Source: Paracoccaceae bacterium (GTDB lineage Bacteria; Pseudomonadota; Alphaproteobacteria; Rhodobacterales; Rhodobacteraceae). From it: 5,522 bases of DNA. This document shows positions 1 to 5,522 of this stretch, piece by piece. Location of the stretch: positions 1-5,522 of the forward strand of contig JALSHK010000063.1 of the NCBI GenBank assembly GCA_026982275.1. The letters run 5' to 3'. Positions within the stretch are counted from its first letter, which is position 1. The number at the start of each line of letters is the position of its first letter. The notes beneath the pieces were generated by a model. That model saw nothing but the letters and a program-made list of their open reading frames with translations, did not search any database and had not been told where the DNA came from. Made by a program: the position numbers and the translations under genes.

Positions 1-752
1 CCCATGAATTCTGGATCCAGCCCGAATCCTACCGTTTGGAACCGGGGCAGCCGCTCATTGCCGATATCCGCGTCGGGCAGGATTTTGTCGGCGATACACA
101 GGCCTACATCCCCTCGACCATCAATTCTTTTACCATCACCGATGCCAATGGTCCGCGCGCGGTAACGGGCCGGATCGGCGATATTCCGGCGGTCAATATC
201 CAGCCCCAAGCCGGGGGTTTGCAAATCCTGAGCCTGTTCACCACCACGTCGGTTTTGACATGGGACAGCTATCAGGAATTCGAAGAATTCGTGAATCTGC
301 ACGGCATGCCCTGGGTGCTGGACACCCACGCAGCGCGCGGCCTGCCCGATACCGGCTTCAAAGAGGCCTATACCCGCTTTGTCAAATCGCTAACCTCGGT
401 CGGGAATGGCGCGGGGCAGGACCGCTTCACAGGTATGTTTTTCGAGCTGGTCGCAGGGCTGAATCCTTATACCGACGATTTAGGCGCCGGCATGCCGATC
501 ACGGTATTATTTCAGGGCGAGCCTTTACCGGGCAAGCAGGTCGATCTGTTTTTTCGCAATCCGGATGGCGAATTCACCAAGGTCAGCGTGAGGGCCAATG
601 GCGAGGGCGTGGCGATGGTGCCAGACTTGGGCGCTGGAGAATATATGGTAAATACCGTGCATATGATCCAGCCTTTCCCCGCAGATATCGAACGCACAGG
701 CGTGGTCTGGCATTCCATCTGGGGGTCTATCACCTATGCGGTAGAAGGCTAG
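1..752 (+). CDS. DUF4198 domain-containing exported protein (3' part; start lies before the window)
   Basis: The frame is open from the first base (codons start at base 3) to a TAG at 750-752, giving 249 visible residues. The first are HEFWIQP, matching the motif that follows the signal peptide in DUF4198 proteins (typically ...A-HEFW...), so only the start and signal peptide are missing. The TTG at 36-38 is internal and not a credible start. Other family marks, numbered from the first visible His, are an AYTRFVKSL segment near 122-130, a GMFFELVAGLNPY segment near 144-156, and a C-terminal Ig-like/carboxypeptidase-regulatory-type half from about 165 (GEPLPGKQVDLFF, then GEYMVNTVHM). There are no membrane segments in the visible part, so it is probably periplasmic. 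Some DUF4198 relatives are linked to nickel/cobalt uptake (NikK-like), but the substrate here is unknown. It converges on the copper operon, so shared control is not implied. Family assignment is firm; function is not. Confidence 0.85.
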   Translation, partial: HEFWIQPESYRLEPGQPLIADIRVGQDFVGDTQAYIPSTINSFTITDANGPRAVTGRIGDIPAVNIQPQAGGLQILSLFTTTSVLTWDSYQEFEEFVNLHGMPWVLDTHAARGLPDTGFKEAYTRFVKSLTSVGNGAGQDRFTGMFFELVAGLNPYTDDLGAGMPITVLFQGEPLPGKQVDLFFRNPDGEFTKVSVRANGEGVAMVPDLGAGEYMVNTVHMIQPFPADIERTGVVWHSIWGSITYAVEG

Positions 753-753
753 C

Positions 754-802
754 AGGCGCAGCGCCGGGAGCGATGCGCCTATTAGCAGCATTGCAGGCTA
801 AT
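754..802. terminator. Two abutting inverted repeats at a convergent gene junction (possible bidirectional terminator)
   Basis: AGGCGCA (754-760) pairs perfectly with TGCGCCT (774-780) across a 13-nt loop. Directly next to it, ATTAGC (781-786) pairs with GCTAAT (797-802) across a 10-nt loop. The second arm overlaps the last codons and stop of the cytochrome gene. They lie between two convergent genes, where a bidirectional terminator would be expected. Neither hairpin is followed by a U-tract on either strand, so classical intrinsic termination is doubtful. Rho-dependent termination or simple 3'-end protection are alternatives. Confidence 0.35.
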
Positions 803-1199
803 TCAGACCATTGGCCCGCTGTAGCTCGCGAATATAGGCGATCAGCCGCTCCACTTCGGCATCCCCGATCTGGTCTTGCGGCGGCATGGCGCCAAATTGC
901 CAATGATGCGGCGTAACGCCGTTTTGCACAGCGGCTCGAATGGCATAATCCGCATGGAATCTAGGCCGGTAGTTCGGGCGTAGCAGGGAGGGGCCTCGTT
1001 CGGTTCCGGCAATATTGACCCCGTGGCAAGCGGCGCAGGTGCCGTTGAAAATCACCTCTCCCTCGGCAGCCAGGGCGCTGAATTGCGGCACCACTATATT
1101 CTCCAGCGGCGCATCGACAGGGGCAGGGTTTCTGGAAAGCCAGAAATACGCCCCGCCGATCACCCCCAATACAACAACCCATTTTACAGCCTGTTTCAC
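798..1199 (-). CDS. Membrane-anchored class I-type cytochrome c, last gene of the copper operon
   Basis: This is a 133-residue protein. Residues about 5-21 form one hydrophobic segment after a Lys-containing N terminus (MKQAVKW), an uncleaved anchor or signal sequence that would put the rest in the periplasm. A single haem c site, CAACH, is at 55-59; Met105 in the FGAMPPQ motif is the likely distal ligand. The C terminus (DAEVERLIAYIRELQRANG) is the last helix typical of monohaem cytochromes c. The start is GTG (1197-1199), with GGGAGG seven bases upstream (1207-1212). It overlaps the cueR stop in a GTGA, so translation should be coupled. Similar small cytochromes with an HHWxFGxMPPQ-like stretch are, from memory, found beside copper-resistance genes in proteobacteria. 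A role in periplasmic electron transfer during copper handling is inference; a general respiratory role is possible. Confidence 0.88.
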   Translation of the reverse strand: MKQAVKWVVVLGVIGGAYFWLSRNPAPVDAPLENIVVPQFSALAAEGEVIFNGTCAACHGVNIAGTERGPSLLRPNYRPRFHADYAIRAAVQNGVTPHHWQFGAMPPQDQIGDAEVERLIAYIRELQRANGLN

Positions 1200-1615
1200 G
1201 AAACGGCCTCCCTCAATCCTGCTTTAGCCCTGGTCCCGGCCAGCCCCTCCAGAATAGGGCAATCCGGCCGGTCGTCACCATGGCATTTTTGCACCAGTTC
1301 CGACAAGGTTTTCTGCATGGCCTGCAAGCCGGCGATTTTCTCCTCGATCTGCGCCAGATGGCTATGGGCCAAAGCCTTCACATCGGCGCTGGCGCGCTCG
1401 CGATCATCATAAAGCGATAGCAAAGCACGGCATTCCTCGATCGAAAACCCGAGGCTGCGGGCCCTCTGCACAAACGCCAGCTTGTGCAGATCGTTTTCAG
1501 AAAACAAGCGGTAGCCATTGGTGCTGCGCCCGGGGTTTACCAATCCGATATCCTCGTAATAGCGGATGGTTTTGGCGGGAAGCCCGCTCTGGGTGGATGC
1601 GTCTCCGATATTCAT
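1196..1615 (-). CDS. cueR: CueR-type Cu(I)-responsive MerR-family transcriptional regulator
   Basis: A 139-residue MerR-family protein. The winged helix-turn-helix is at residues 1-70 (MNIGDASTQSGLPAKTIRYY, then the GYR wing at 34-36), followed by a long dimerisation helix at about 78-108. The metal-binding loop KCHGDDRPDC has Cys111 and Cys119, the same eight-residue spacing as Cys112/Cys120 of E. coli CueR. Ser76 in RASADVK matches CueR Ser77, which marks the monovalent-metal (Cu/Ag/Au) subgroup rather than the zinc, lead or mercury sensors. The C-terminal tail lacks the CCHH seen in E. coli CueR, which is not needed for sensing. The ATG overlaps the copA stop (ATGA) and has a strong GGAGGT six bases upstream (1622-1627). 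It is co-transcribed with its own target and presumably binds the dyads upstream of copA. HmrR is the name used in rhizobia. Confidence 0.95.
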   Translation of the reverse strand: MNIGDASTQSGLPAKTIRYYEDIGLVNPGRSTNGYRLFSENDLHKLAFVQRARSLGFSIEECRALLSLYDDRERASADVKALAHSHLAQIEEKIAGLQAMQKTLSELVQKCHGDDRPDCPILEGLAGTRAKAGLREAVS

Positions 1616-4512
1616 TCGCTTACCTCCGGTTTCCAGCGTTTGAGCAAGATAGAGTTTCCGACCACACTGACCGAGCTGAAGGCCATGGCCGCACCGGCCA
1701 ATACCGGATCAAGAAAGCCCAGCGCCGCGATCGGAACCCCGATCGTGTTATAGATAAAGGCCCAGAACAGGTTTTGCCGGATCTTGCTGGCGGTTTTCAA
1801 CGACACATCCAGCGCCGCCCCTACCAGCCGTGGATCATTGCGCATCAGCACAAAGCCGGCGGTTTCGATCGCCACATCGGCACCGCCACCCATGGCAATG
1901 CCCAGCGTCGCCTCGGCCAGCGCCGGCGCGTCATTCACCCCGTCACCCACCATGGCCACATGCTTGCCCTGCGCCTGCAAAGCCGCCACTTCGCGGGCTT
2001 TGTCCTCGGGGCGCATATCGGCGATCACCTTGTCGATCCCCAGCTCTTCGGCCACTTTGGCCGCGGTTTCGGCATTGTCTCCGGTCATCAGATAGGCCGC
2101 CACGCCGCGTTTGTGCAGCAGGTCCACCGCCTCTTTGGCTTCCGGACGGATCGGGTCGGTATAGGCTACCAGCCCCACAGGCTTGCCGGCGCGGGAAAGC
2201 CAAACCACCGTGCGGCCACCATGGCGCATCTCCAGTGCCTGTTTTTCCTGCTCGGGATCAAGCTGCTCCAGCGCAAACCGGCCACGGCCCATGCGCACGA
2301 TATCGCCTTCCACCGTCACCTCGATCCCCTCGCCTGCGGTGGCTTTGGCATCTTTGGCCTGTAATGGCTCAATACCGCGGGATTCCGCTTCGGCCACAAT
2401 CGCCTTGCCCAGCGGATGCTCGGAGCCGGACTGCACCGCAGCCCCCAGCGCCAGCAATGAAGCCTCGTCGCCCACAAATGGCAGGATTTGCGCCACGCTG
2501 GGCTTGCCCAGCGTCAGGGTGCCGGTTTTGTCAAACACCACGGTATCAATCGATTTTGCCCGCTCCAGCGTTTCGATATCCCGGATCAGGATGCCGGCTT
2601 TGGCCCCCGCTCCGGTGCCCGCAACCAGTGCGGTCGGTGTGGCCAGCCCCAAGGCACAGGGGCAAGCAATAACCAATACCGAGATGGTAGCCACCAGCGC
2701 CGATTCAATCCCCGCGCCGCTCAACATCCAGAGAATGAATGTCAGCACTGCAATGCCAACGACCGCAGGCACGAATATGGCCGAAATCCGGTCCACCAGC
2801 TTCTGGATCGGCGCTTTGCCGACCTGAGCCTGCTCAACCATATGCGCCACCTTGGCCAGGGTTGTATCTTCGCCAACCCGCGAGGTGCGCACCTTCAGCA
2901 CACCGCCGCCATTGATTGCGCCGGCAATAACCTCGTCTCCGACCCGGCGCAATACCGGCATGGATTCGCCTGTGATCAAAGCTTCGTCAAGCTCGCTTTC
3001 GCCCTCGACAATCACCCCGTCAACCGGCACCCGTGCGCCCGGGCGCAGCAAAGCGATATCACCGATTTTCACCAGCTCTACCGGGGTTTCGACCTCCTCA
3101 CCGGCTTCGGTGATGATGGTCGCGCTGCTGGGCCGCAGCCCGAGCAGCTCGCGCAGGGCCGAACTGGCCGAGCGCTTGGCTTTGGTCTCGATGTATTTAC
3201 CGGCCAGAACCAGCGTAATCACCACGGTCGAAGCTTCAAAATAAAGCATGCCCATCGCCATATCGCCAAGCGTTATCACCAACCATAGACTATATAGATA
3301 CGCCGCCGAGGTGCCCATGGCGACCAGCAGATCCATATTCCCGACCCGGGATTTCAGCGCATGCCATGCGCCGACATAATAGCGCGCCCCGACATAGAAT
3401 TGCACCGGCGTAGCCAGCAGCACCTCGACCCATGGCCGGACATGAAAGCCCAGCCCGAGAAATAGCGCCACCATCTGCGCCACCAGCGGCGCGGTGAGCA
3501 TGGCCGAGAAGATCAGCAGGTATTTCATCTTTTTGAGCCGGGCCTTTTCGGCGGTTTCGTCATCCTGCACGTCTTTAATGCTGGCCCCGTAGCCGGTTTC
3601 CTCGACCACCTTTACCAAGGCATCAACACTGGTCAGCCTTGGATCAAAGCTGATAGTCGCGGTTTCGATTGCCAGATTGACCGTGGCCTCGGATACGCCC
3701 GAAGCGGCATTCAGCGCCGCCTCGATGCGGCCAGCGCAGGAAGAGCAGGTCATGCCCGTGAGATTCAGCGTAGCCTGCCCGCTGGCGCCCGGCTTTTTCA
3801 TTTCCTCGGCCCCGTATCCGGCCTTGGTCACGATTTTCTTGATTTCGTCGGGCGAAATCACCGCCGGATCATAGCTGATGCTGGCATTTTCCAGCGCCAG
3901 ATTCACGCTAACCGCCTCAACCCCTTCAGCCCCGCCCAGCGCGGTTTCGATGGTGCCCGCGCAGCTGGAGCAGGTCATGCCGGTGATGTTGATCTTGAAC
4001 TCGTCGGCGAACTTGATTTCAGGCACCGGCGCGGCTTCGGCAGGGGCTTCCGCTTCCATTTCCGTTTCTTCTGCCGGTTCTAGCTTGTAATTCATTCTCA
4101 GCACCGCAGCTTTCAGCGCGTCGATATCGGTTTTGGCGGGGTCAAATTCAACCACAGCCTTATTCTCCTCATGGCTGACATCGGCGCGAGTAACGCCATT
4201 TATCGCCATCAGCCCCTCCGTAACGGTTTTTGAGCAATGGCTACAGGTCATGCCATAAACATCGATCTCGGCCAGCCCCTCTTTCGGGGCTTCCACCTTG
4301 TAGTCCAACCCGGTCACCACCGCTTTGAGTGCGCCAATATCGGTTTTGGCCGGGTCAAATTCGACAACCGCACGCTGCTCTGTATGGCTGACTTCCGCGC
4401 GCACCACACCATCAACCTCCTCGAGGTTCCGCTTTACCTTTTTGGCGCAGCCACCGCAGCTCATCCCGATTACCGGAAATTCCGCCTTGCCGCTCTTGCT
4501 AAAATCATCCAT
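1612..4512 (-). CDS. copA: Cu(I)-exporting P1B-1-type ATPase with four N-terminal heavy-metal-associated domains
   Basis: This 966-residue inner-membrane pump uses ATP to export Cu(I) (and probably Ag(I)) from the cytoplasm. Four HMA domains lead: GMSCGGC (16-22), GMTCSHC (87-93), GMTCSSC (178-184) and GMTCSSC (253-259), with an acidic, Pro/Ala-rich linker (about 146-168) between the second and third. About eight membrane segments follow. The actuator TGES is at 514-517, the metal-site CPC at 617-619, the phosphorylated DKTGT at 661-665 (Asp661), the nucleotide-site HP at 699-700, TGDN at 810-813 and GDGVND at 856-861. The other Cu(I)-site marks are present: YN (921-922) and MxxSS (943-947), so the metal class is firm. 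Bacterial CopA usually has one or two HMA domains, so this protein is unusually long. I prefer the ATG at 4512, which has GGAG seven bases upstream; an in-frame ATG at 4536 lies at the predicted transcription start. Confidence 0.96.
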   Translation of the reverse strand: MDDFSKSGKAEFPVIGMSCGGCAKKVKRNLEEVDGVVRAEVSHTEQRAVVEFDPAKTDIGALKAVVTGLDYKVEAPKEGLAEIDVYGMTCSHCSKTVTEGLMAINGVTRADVSHEENKAVVEFDPAKTDIDALKAAVLRMNYKLEPAEETEMEAEAPAEAAPVPEIKFADEFKINITGMTCSSCAGTIETALGGAEGVEAVSVNLALENASISYDPAVISPDEIKKIVTKAGYGAEEMKKPGASGQATLNLTGMTCSSCAGRIEAALNAASGVSEATVNLAIETATISFDPRLTSVDALVKVVEETGYGASIKDVQDDETAEKARLKKMKYLLIFSAMLTAPLVAQMVALFLGLGFHVRPWVEVLLATPVQFYVGARYYVGAWHALKSRVGNMDLLVAMGTSAAYLYSLWLVITLGDMAMGMLYFEASTVVITLVLAGKYIETKAKRSASSALRELLGLRPSSATIITEAGEEVETPVELVKIGDIALLRPGARVPVDGVIVEGESELDEALITGESMPVLRRVGDEVIAGAINGGGVLKVRTSRVGEDTTLAKVAHMVEQAQVGKAPIQKLVDRISAIFVPAVVGIAVLTFILWMLSGAGIESALVATISVLVIACPCALGLATPTALVAGTGAGAKAGILIRDIETLERAKSIDTVVFDKTGTLTLGKPSVAQILPFVGDEASLLALGAAVQSGSEHPLGKAIVAEAESRGIEPLQAKDAKATAGEGIEVTVEGDIVRMGRGRFALEQLDPEQEKQALEMRHGGRTVVWLSRAGKPVGLVAYTDPIRPEAKEAVDLLHKRGVAAYLMTGDNAETAAKVAEELGIDKVIADMRPEDKAREVAALQAQGKHVAMVGDGVNDAPALAEATLGIAMGGGADVAIETAGFVLMRNDPRLVGAALDVSLKTASKIRQNLFWAFIYNTIGVPIAALGFLDPVLAGAAMAFSSVSVVGNSILLKRWKPEVSE
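3580..4002 (-). repeat. Second pair of HMA domains (3 and 4) of CopA, 225-bp period
   Basis: CopA residues 171-236 and 246-311 align at a 75-residue offset. They share GMTCSSCAG, IE.AL, VNLA.E.A.IS(Y/F)DP and a terminal GYGA. This is the ordinary membrane-proximal double HMA arrangement of CopA-type ATPases. DNA identity by eye is lower than in the first pair, so this duplication looks older. Confidence 0.8.
4075..4479 (-). repeat. Tandem duplication encoding HMA domains 1 and 2 of CopA (213-bp period)
   Basis: Residues 12-75 and 83-146 of CopA align without gaps at an offset of exactly 71 codons. Both contain VSH...AVVEFDPAKTDI and end in YK(V/L)E. The DNA is also close: bases 4124-4149 and 4337-4362 differ at one position in 26. 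The pair lacks the CSSCAG continuation of domains 3 and 4 and looks more like stand-alone copper chaperones (CopZ/MerP type). This suggests a chaperone-like module was added and then duplicated. Confidence 0.85.
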
Positions 4513-4519
4513 GATTCTA

Positions 4520-4523
4520 CTCC
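4520..4523 (-). promoter_or_regulatory. Shine-Dalgarno sequence of copA that decides its start
   Basis: On the minus strand GGAG lies seven bases before the ATG at 4510-4512. The alternative in-frame ATG at 4534-4536 has no comparable purine-rich site and coincides with the transcription start predicted from the -10 element. The shorter, 966-residue protein is therefore chosen. Confidence 0.75.
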
Positions 4524-4543
4524 ATTTGCAATTCATTGCGCTT

Positions 4544-4574
4544 TAGATAGGGCTTCCAGCAAAGGGAAGGTCAA
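4544..4574 (-). promoter_or_regulatory. CueR-dependent copA promoter and operator (site 1)
   Basis: Read on the minus strand: a -35 TTGACC (4569-4574), a 19-bp spacer and a -10 TATCTA (4544-4549). A 19-bp spacer is the hallmark of MerR-family promoters, in which the activator untwists the DNA to align the two hexamers. The spacer holds the dyad CTTCC-N7-GGAAG (4553-4569), with GCTGGAAG on the -10 side, as I recall for E. coli copA. Transcription should start near 4537, giving a leader of about 25 nt to copA. The cueR gene in the same operon makes this an autoregulatory circuit. Confidence 0.9.
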
Positions 4575-4581
4575 ACGAAAA

Positions 4582-4598
4582 CTTCCGAAAGCTGGAAG
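4582..4598 (+). promoter_or_regulatory. Second CueR-like dyad (site 2), mirror orientation, facing the esterase gene
   Basis: CTTCC (4582-4586), seven bases, GGAAG (4594-4598): the same half-sites and spacing as site 1. Site 2 read on the minus strand is CTTCCAGC-TTTC-GGAAG and site 1 read on the plus strand is CTTCCAGC-AAAG-GGAAG, so the two are inverted copies that differ mainly in four central bases. Dyad centres are 29 bp apart. In the plus direction the GCTGGAAG side faces the esterase, but the hexamers expected at MerR spacing (GAAAAC and TTTTGT) are poor. It may be a weak rightward promoter, an accessory CueR site or a decayed duplicate. Confidence 0.6.
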
Positions 4599-4604
4599 GT
4601 TTTT

Positions 4605-4620
4605 TGTAACCCACTGTAAC
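4605..4620 (+). repeat. Direct repeat TGTAAC with 10-bp period upstream of the esterase
   Basis: TGTAAC occurs at 4605-4610 and again at 4615-4620, one helical turn apart, between CueR-like site 2 and the esterase ribosome-binding site. A direct repeat on one face of the helix could be a regulator site, and the first copy could also serve as a loose -10. No specific regulator is recognised. Confidence 0.3.
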
Positions 4621-4633
4621 GGCAGAATATTTT

Positions 4634-4639
4634 AGAGGA
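4634..4639 (+). promoter_or_regulatory. Shine-Dalgarno sequence of the esterase gene
   Basis: AGAGGA sits five bases before the ATG at 4645-4647. This supports that ATG as the start; no other well-placed ATG, GTG or TTG with a ribosome-binding site lies upstream in frame. Confidence 0.7.
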
Positions 4640-4644
4640 TTATT

Positions 4645-5522
4645 ATGTCAGCTGATGAATATGATAGCTTGCTGGATGTCGAAATTCATCGATATTTGGC
4701 CTTGAATGCCGGTTTTATGCCCGAAAATTCAAGCGTAGCGAATATAAGGAAGGCCTATCTGGCCTTTTGCGAATCAATTCAACCTGCCCTGCCGGATGTG
4801 GTGTTTCAGGATGCAGATATCGCGGGAGTTCCGACGCGGCGGTATTCAGGCCGCGCCCCCGACGCGCTTGTGGTCTATTTTCACGGGGGCGGCTTTGTGC
4901 TGGGCAATCTGGACAGCCATCATGCCATTTGCATGGAGATCTGTCACAAAACCGGACTGGATGTTCTGGCCGTGGATTACCGGCTGTCCCCCGAGCATCC
5001 ATGGCCGGCCCATTTCGAGGATGCGCTGGCGGTGGTGCAGGCGCTGGACGGAAAAATCATTCTGGCCGGTGATAGCGCCGGGGCCACGCTGGCAGCAGCA
5101 GTAACCCTGAAGCACCGTGAAAAAATCCACGGCCATATGCTGATCTATCCGTGGCTGGATGTGCCCGGCGAGCATGAAAGCTTCAAAACCCATGCCGAAG
5201 CCCCGATTTTAACCGCGCAGGGGATTGTCGAATTCGAAGCCCTTCGGCTCGGGGGGCAGGCCCGCCCGCAAACGCCTGATTACTTGCCGCTGATGGGAGA
5301 TGATTTCAACGACCTGCCGCCGAGCTATATTTCAGTTGCCCAATGTGATCCGCTTGCGGATGAGGGCGTGCTTTATAATACGCTGCATCTGTTTTCGGGC
5401 GGTGAATCGGTGCTGATGGAGGAGGCCGGGTTGATGCACGGGCATTTGCACGCGCGGCACCATTCGAGCAAAGCCATGGCGGCGTTTGACCATATCTGCG
5501 AAGGCTTGCAAAATCTCTCCGC
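4645..5522 (+). CDS. Alpha/beta-hydrolase fold-3 (HSL-family) esterase, 3' end beyond the window
   Basis: The frame is open from ATG 4645 to the window end, giving 292 residues. The HSL family is usually about 300-320 residues, so only a short tail is missing. The oxyanion-hole motif HGGG is at 80-83 (FHGGGFVLGNLDSH), followed by DYRLSPEHPWPA (111-122). The nucleophile Ser144 lies in GDSAG (142-146), the probable acid is Asp235 (CDPLADEG), and the probable base is His265 (MHGH). The whole catalytic set is present, so it should be an active carboxylesterase or short-chain lipase. No signal peptide is visible, which points to the cytoplasm. The natural substrate cannot be told from sequence. 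It is divergent from copA, and a CueR-like dyad lies 46 bp before its start codon, so copper control is possible but unproven. Confidence 0.9.
   Translation, partial: MSADEYDSLLDVEIHRYLALNAGFMPENSSVANIRKAYLAFCESIQPALPDVVFQDADIAGVPTRRYSGRAPDALVVYFHGGGFVLGNLDSHHAICMEICHKTGLDVLAVDYRLSPEHPWPAHFEDALAVVQALDGKIILAGDSAGATLAAAVTLKHREKIHGHMLIYPWLDVPGEHESFKTHAEAPILTAQGIVEFEALRLGGQARPQTPDYLPLMGDDFNDLPPSYISVAQCDPLADEGVLYNTLHLFSGGESVLMEEAGLMHGHLHARHHSSKAMAAFDHICEGLQNLS

Noticed and set aside
6..18. GAATTC and GGATCC sites side by side at the left edge, resembling a cloning polylinker
   Set aside because: They are in frame and encode HEFWIQP, the expected mature N terminus of a DUF4198 protein, so they are natural coding sequence.
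36..38. TTG as the start of the DUF4198 protein
   Set aside because: The frame is open to the window edge and the residues before it match the conserved family N terminus.
260..916. Plus-strand open frame overlapping the DUF4198 gene and the cytochrome gene
   Set aside because: It is an Arg-rich, low-complexity translation in a shifted frame across two clearly real genes, with no recognisable motif.
1597..3288. Long open frames on the plus strand opposite copA
   Set aside because: Their translations are rich in Arg, Pro, His and Ser, with no domain motifs. They are antisense shadows of a well-supported ATPase gene.
4534..4536. Upstream ATG giving a copA product eight residues longer
   Set aside because: It lacks a ribosome-binding site and falls at the predicted transcription start; the ATG at 4512 has GGAG at good spacing.
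4578..4605. Site 2 dyad followed by a T-run, read as an intrinsic terminator on the plus strand
   Set aside because: The stem is only five strong pairs and no plus-strand gene or convincing promoter lies before it. The match to the CueR half-sites and spacing explains it better, although an attenuator for the esterase is not fully excluded.
4715..5193. Minus-strand open frames within the esterase gene
   Set aside because: The plus strand encodes the complete catalytic set of an HSL esterase; the minus frames have no family signature.

Overview
The window looks like chromosomal DNA of an alphaproteobacterium, most likely a Rhodobacterales-type organism. This rests on moderate-to-high GC, protein flavour and a tightly packed copper operon; it is an inference, not a proof of taxonomy. 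Every part of the window is accounted for by five protein genes and two short intergenic regions.

Layout. (1) Bases 1-752, plus strand: the 3' part of a DUF4198-family exported protein, cut just after its predicted signal-peptide cleavage site. (2) Bases 753-797: a short convergent junction with two abutting inverted repeats. (3) Bases 798-4512, minus strand, read right to left: a compact copper-efflux operon of a Cu(I)-exporting P1B-type ATPase (copA), a CueR-type MerR regulator, and a small membrane-anchored c-type cytochrome. The genes overlap by 4 bp at each junction (ATGA, then GTGA), and the two downstream genes each have a strong Shine-Dalgarno sequence. (4) Bases 4513-4644: a divergent control region with a textbook CueR promoter (TTGACC, 19-bp spacer, TATCTA, with a CTTCC-N7-GGAAG dyad in the spacer) firing leftward into copA. 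It also holds a second CueR-like dyad in mirror orientation facing the rightward gene, and a pair of TGTAAC repeats. (5) Bases 4645-5522, plus strand: an HSL-family (alpha/beta-hydrolase fold-3) esterase, complete at its N terminus and running off the right edge.

How it works together. Cu(I) bound by CueR (Cys111/Cys119) should activate the operon by distorting the over-long spacer of the copA promoter. CopA then pumps Cu(I) out of the cytoplasm, and CueR is made from the same transcript, which gives autoregulation. The cytochrome would sit on the periplasmic face of the inner membrane; a role in handling or oxidising exported copper, or in respiration under copper stress, is inference.

Most notable points: the ATPase carries four N-terminal heavy-metal-binding domains that form two distinct pairs; a cytochrome c gene is translationally coupled to cueR; and a second mirror-image CueR box may bring the divergent esterase under copper control. 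I saw no mobile element, CRISPR array, tRNA or rRNA, and no clearly unprecedented system.
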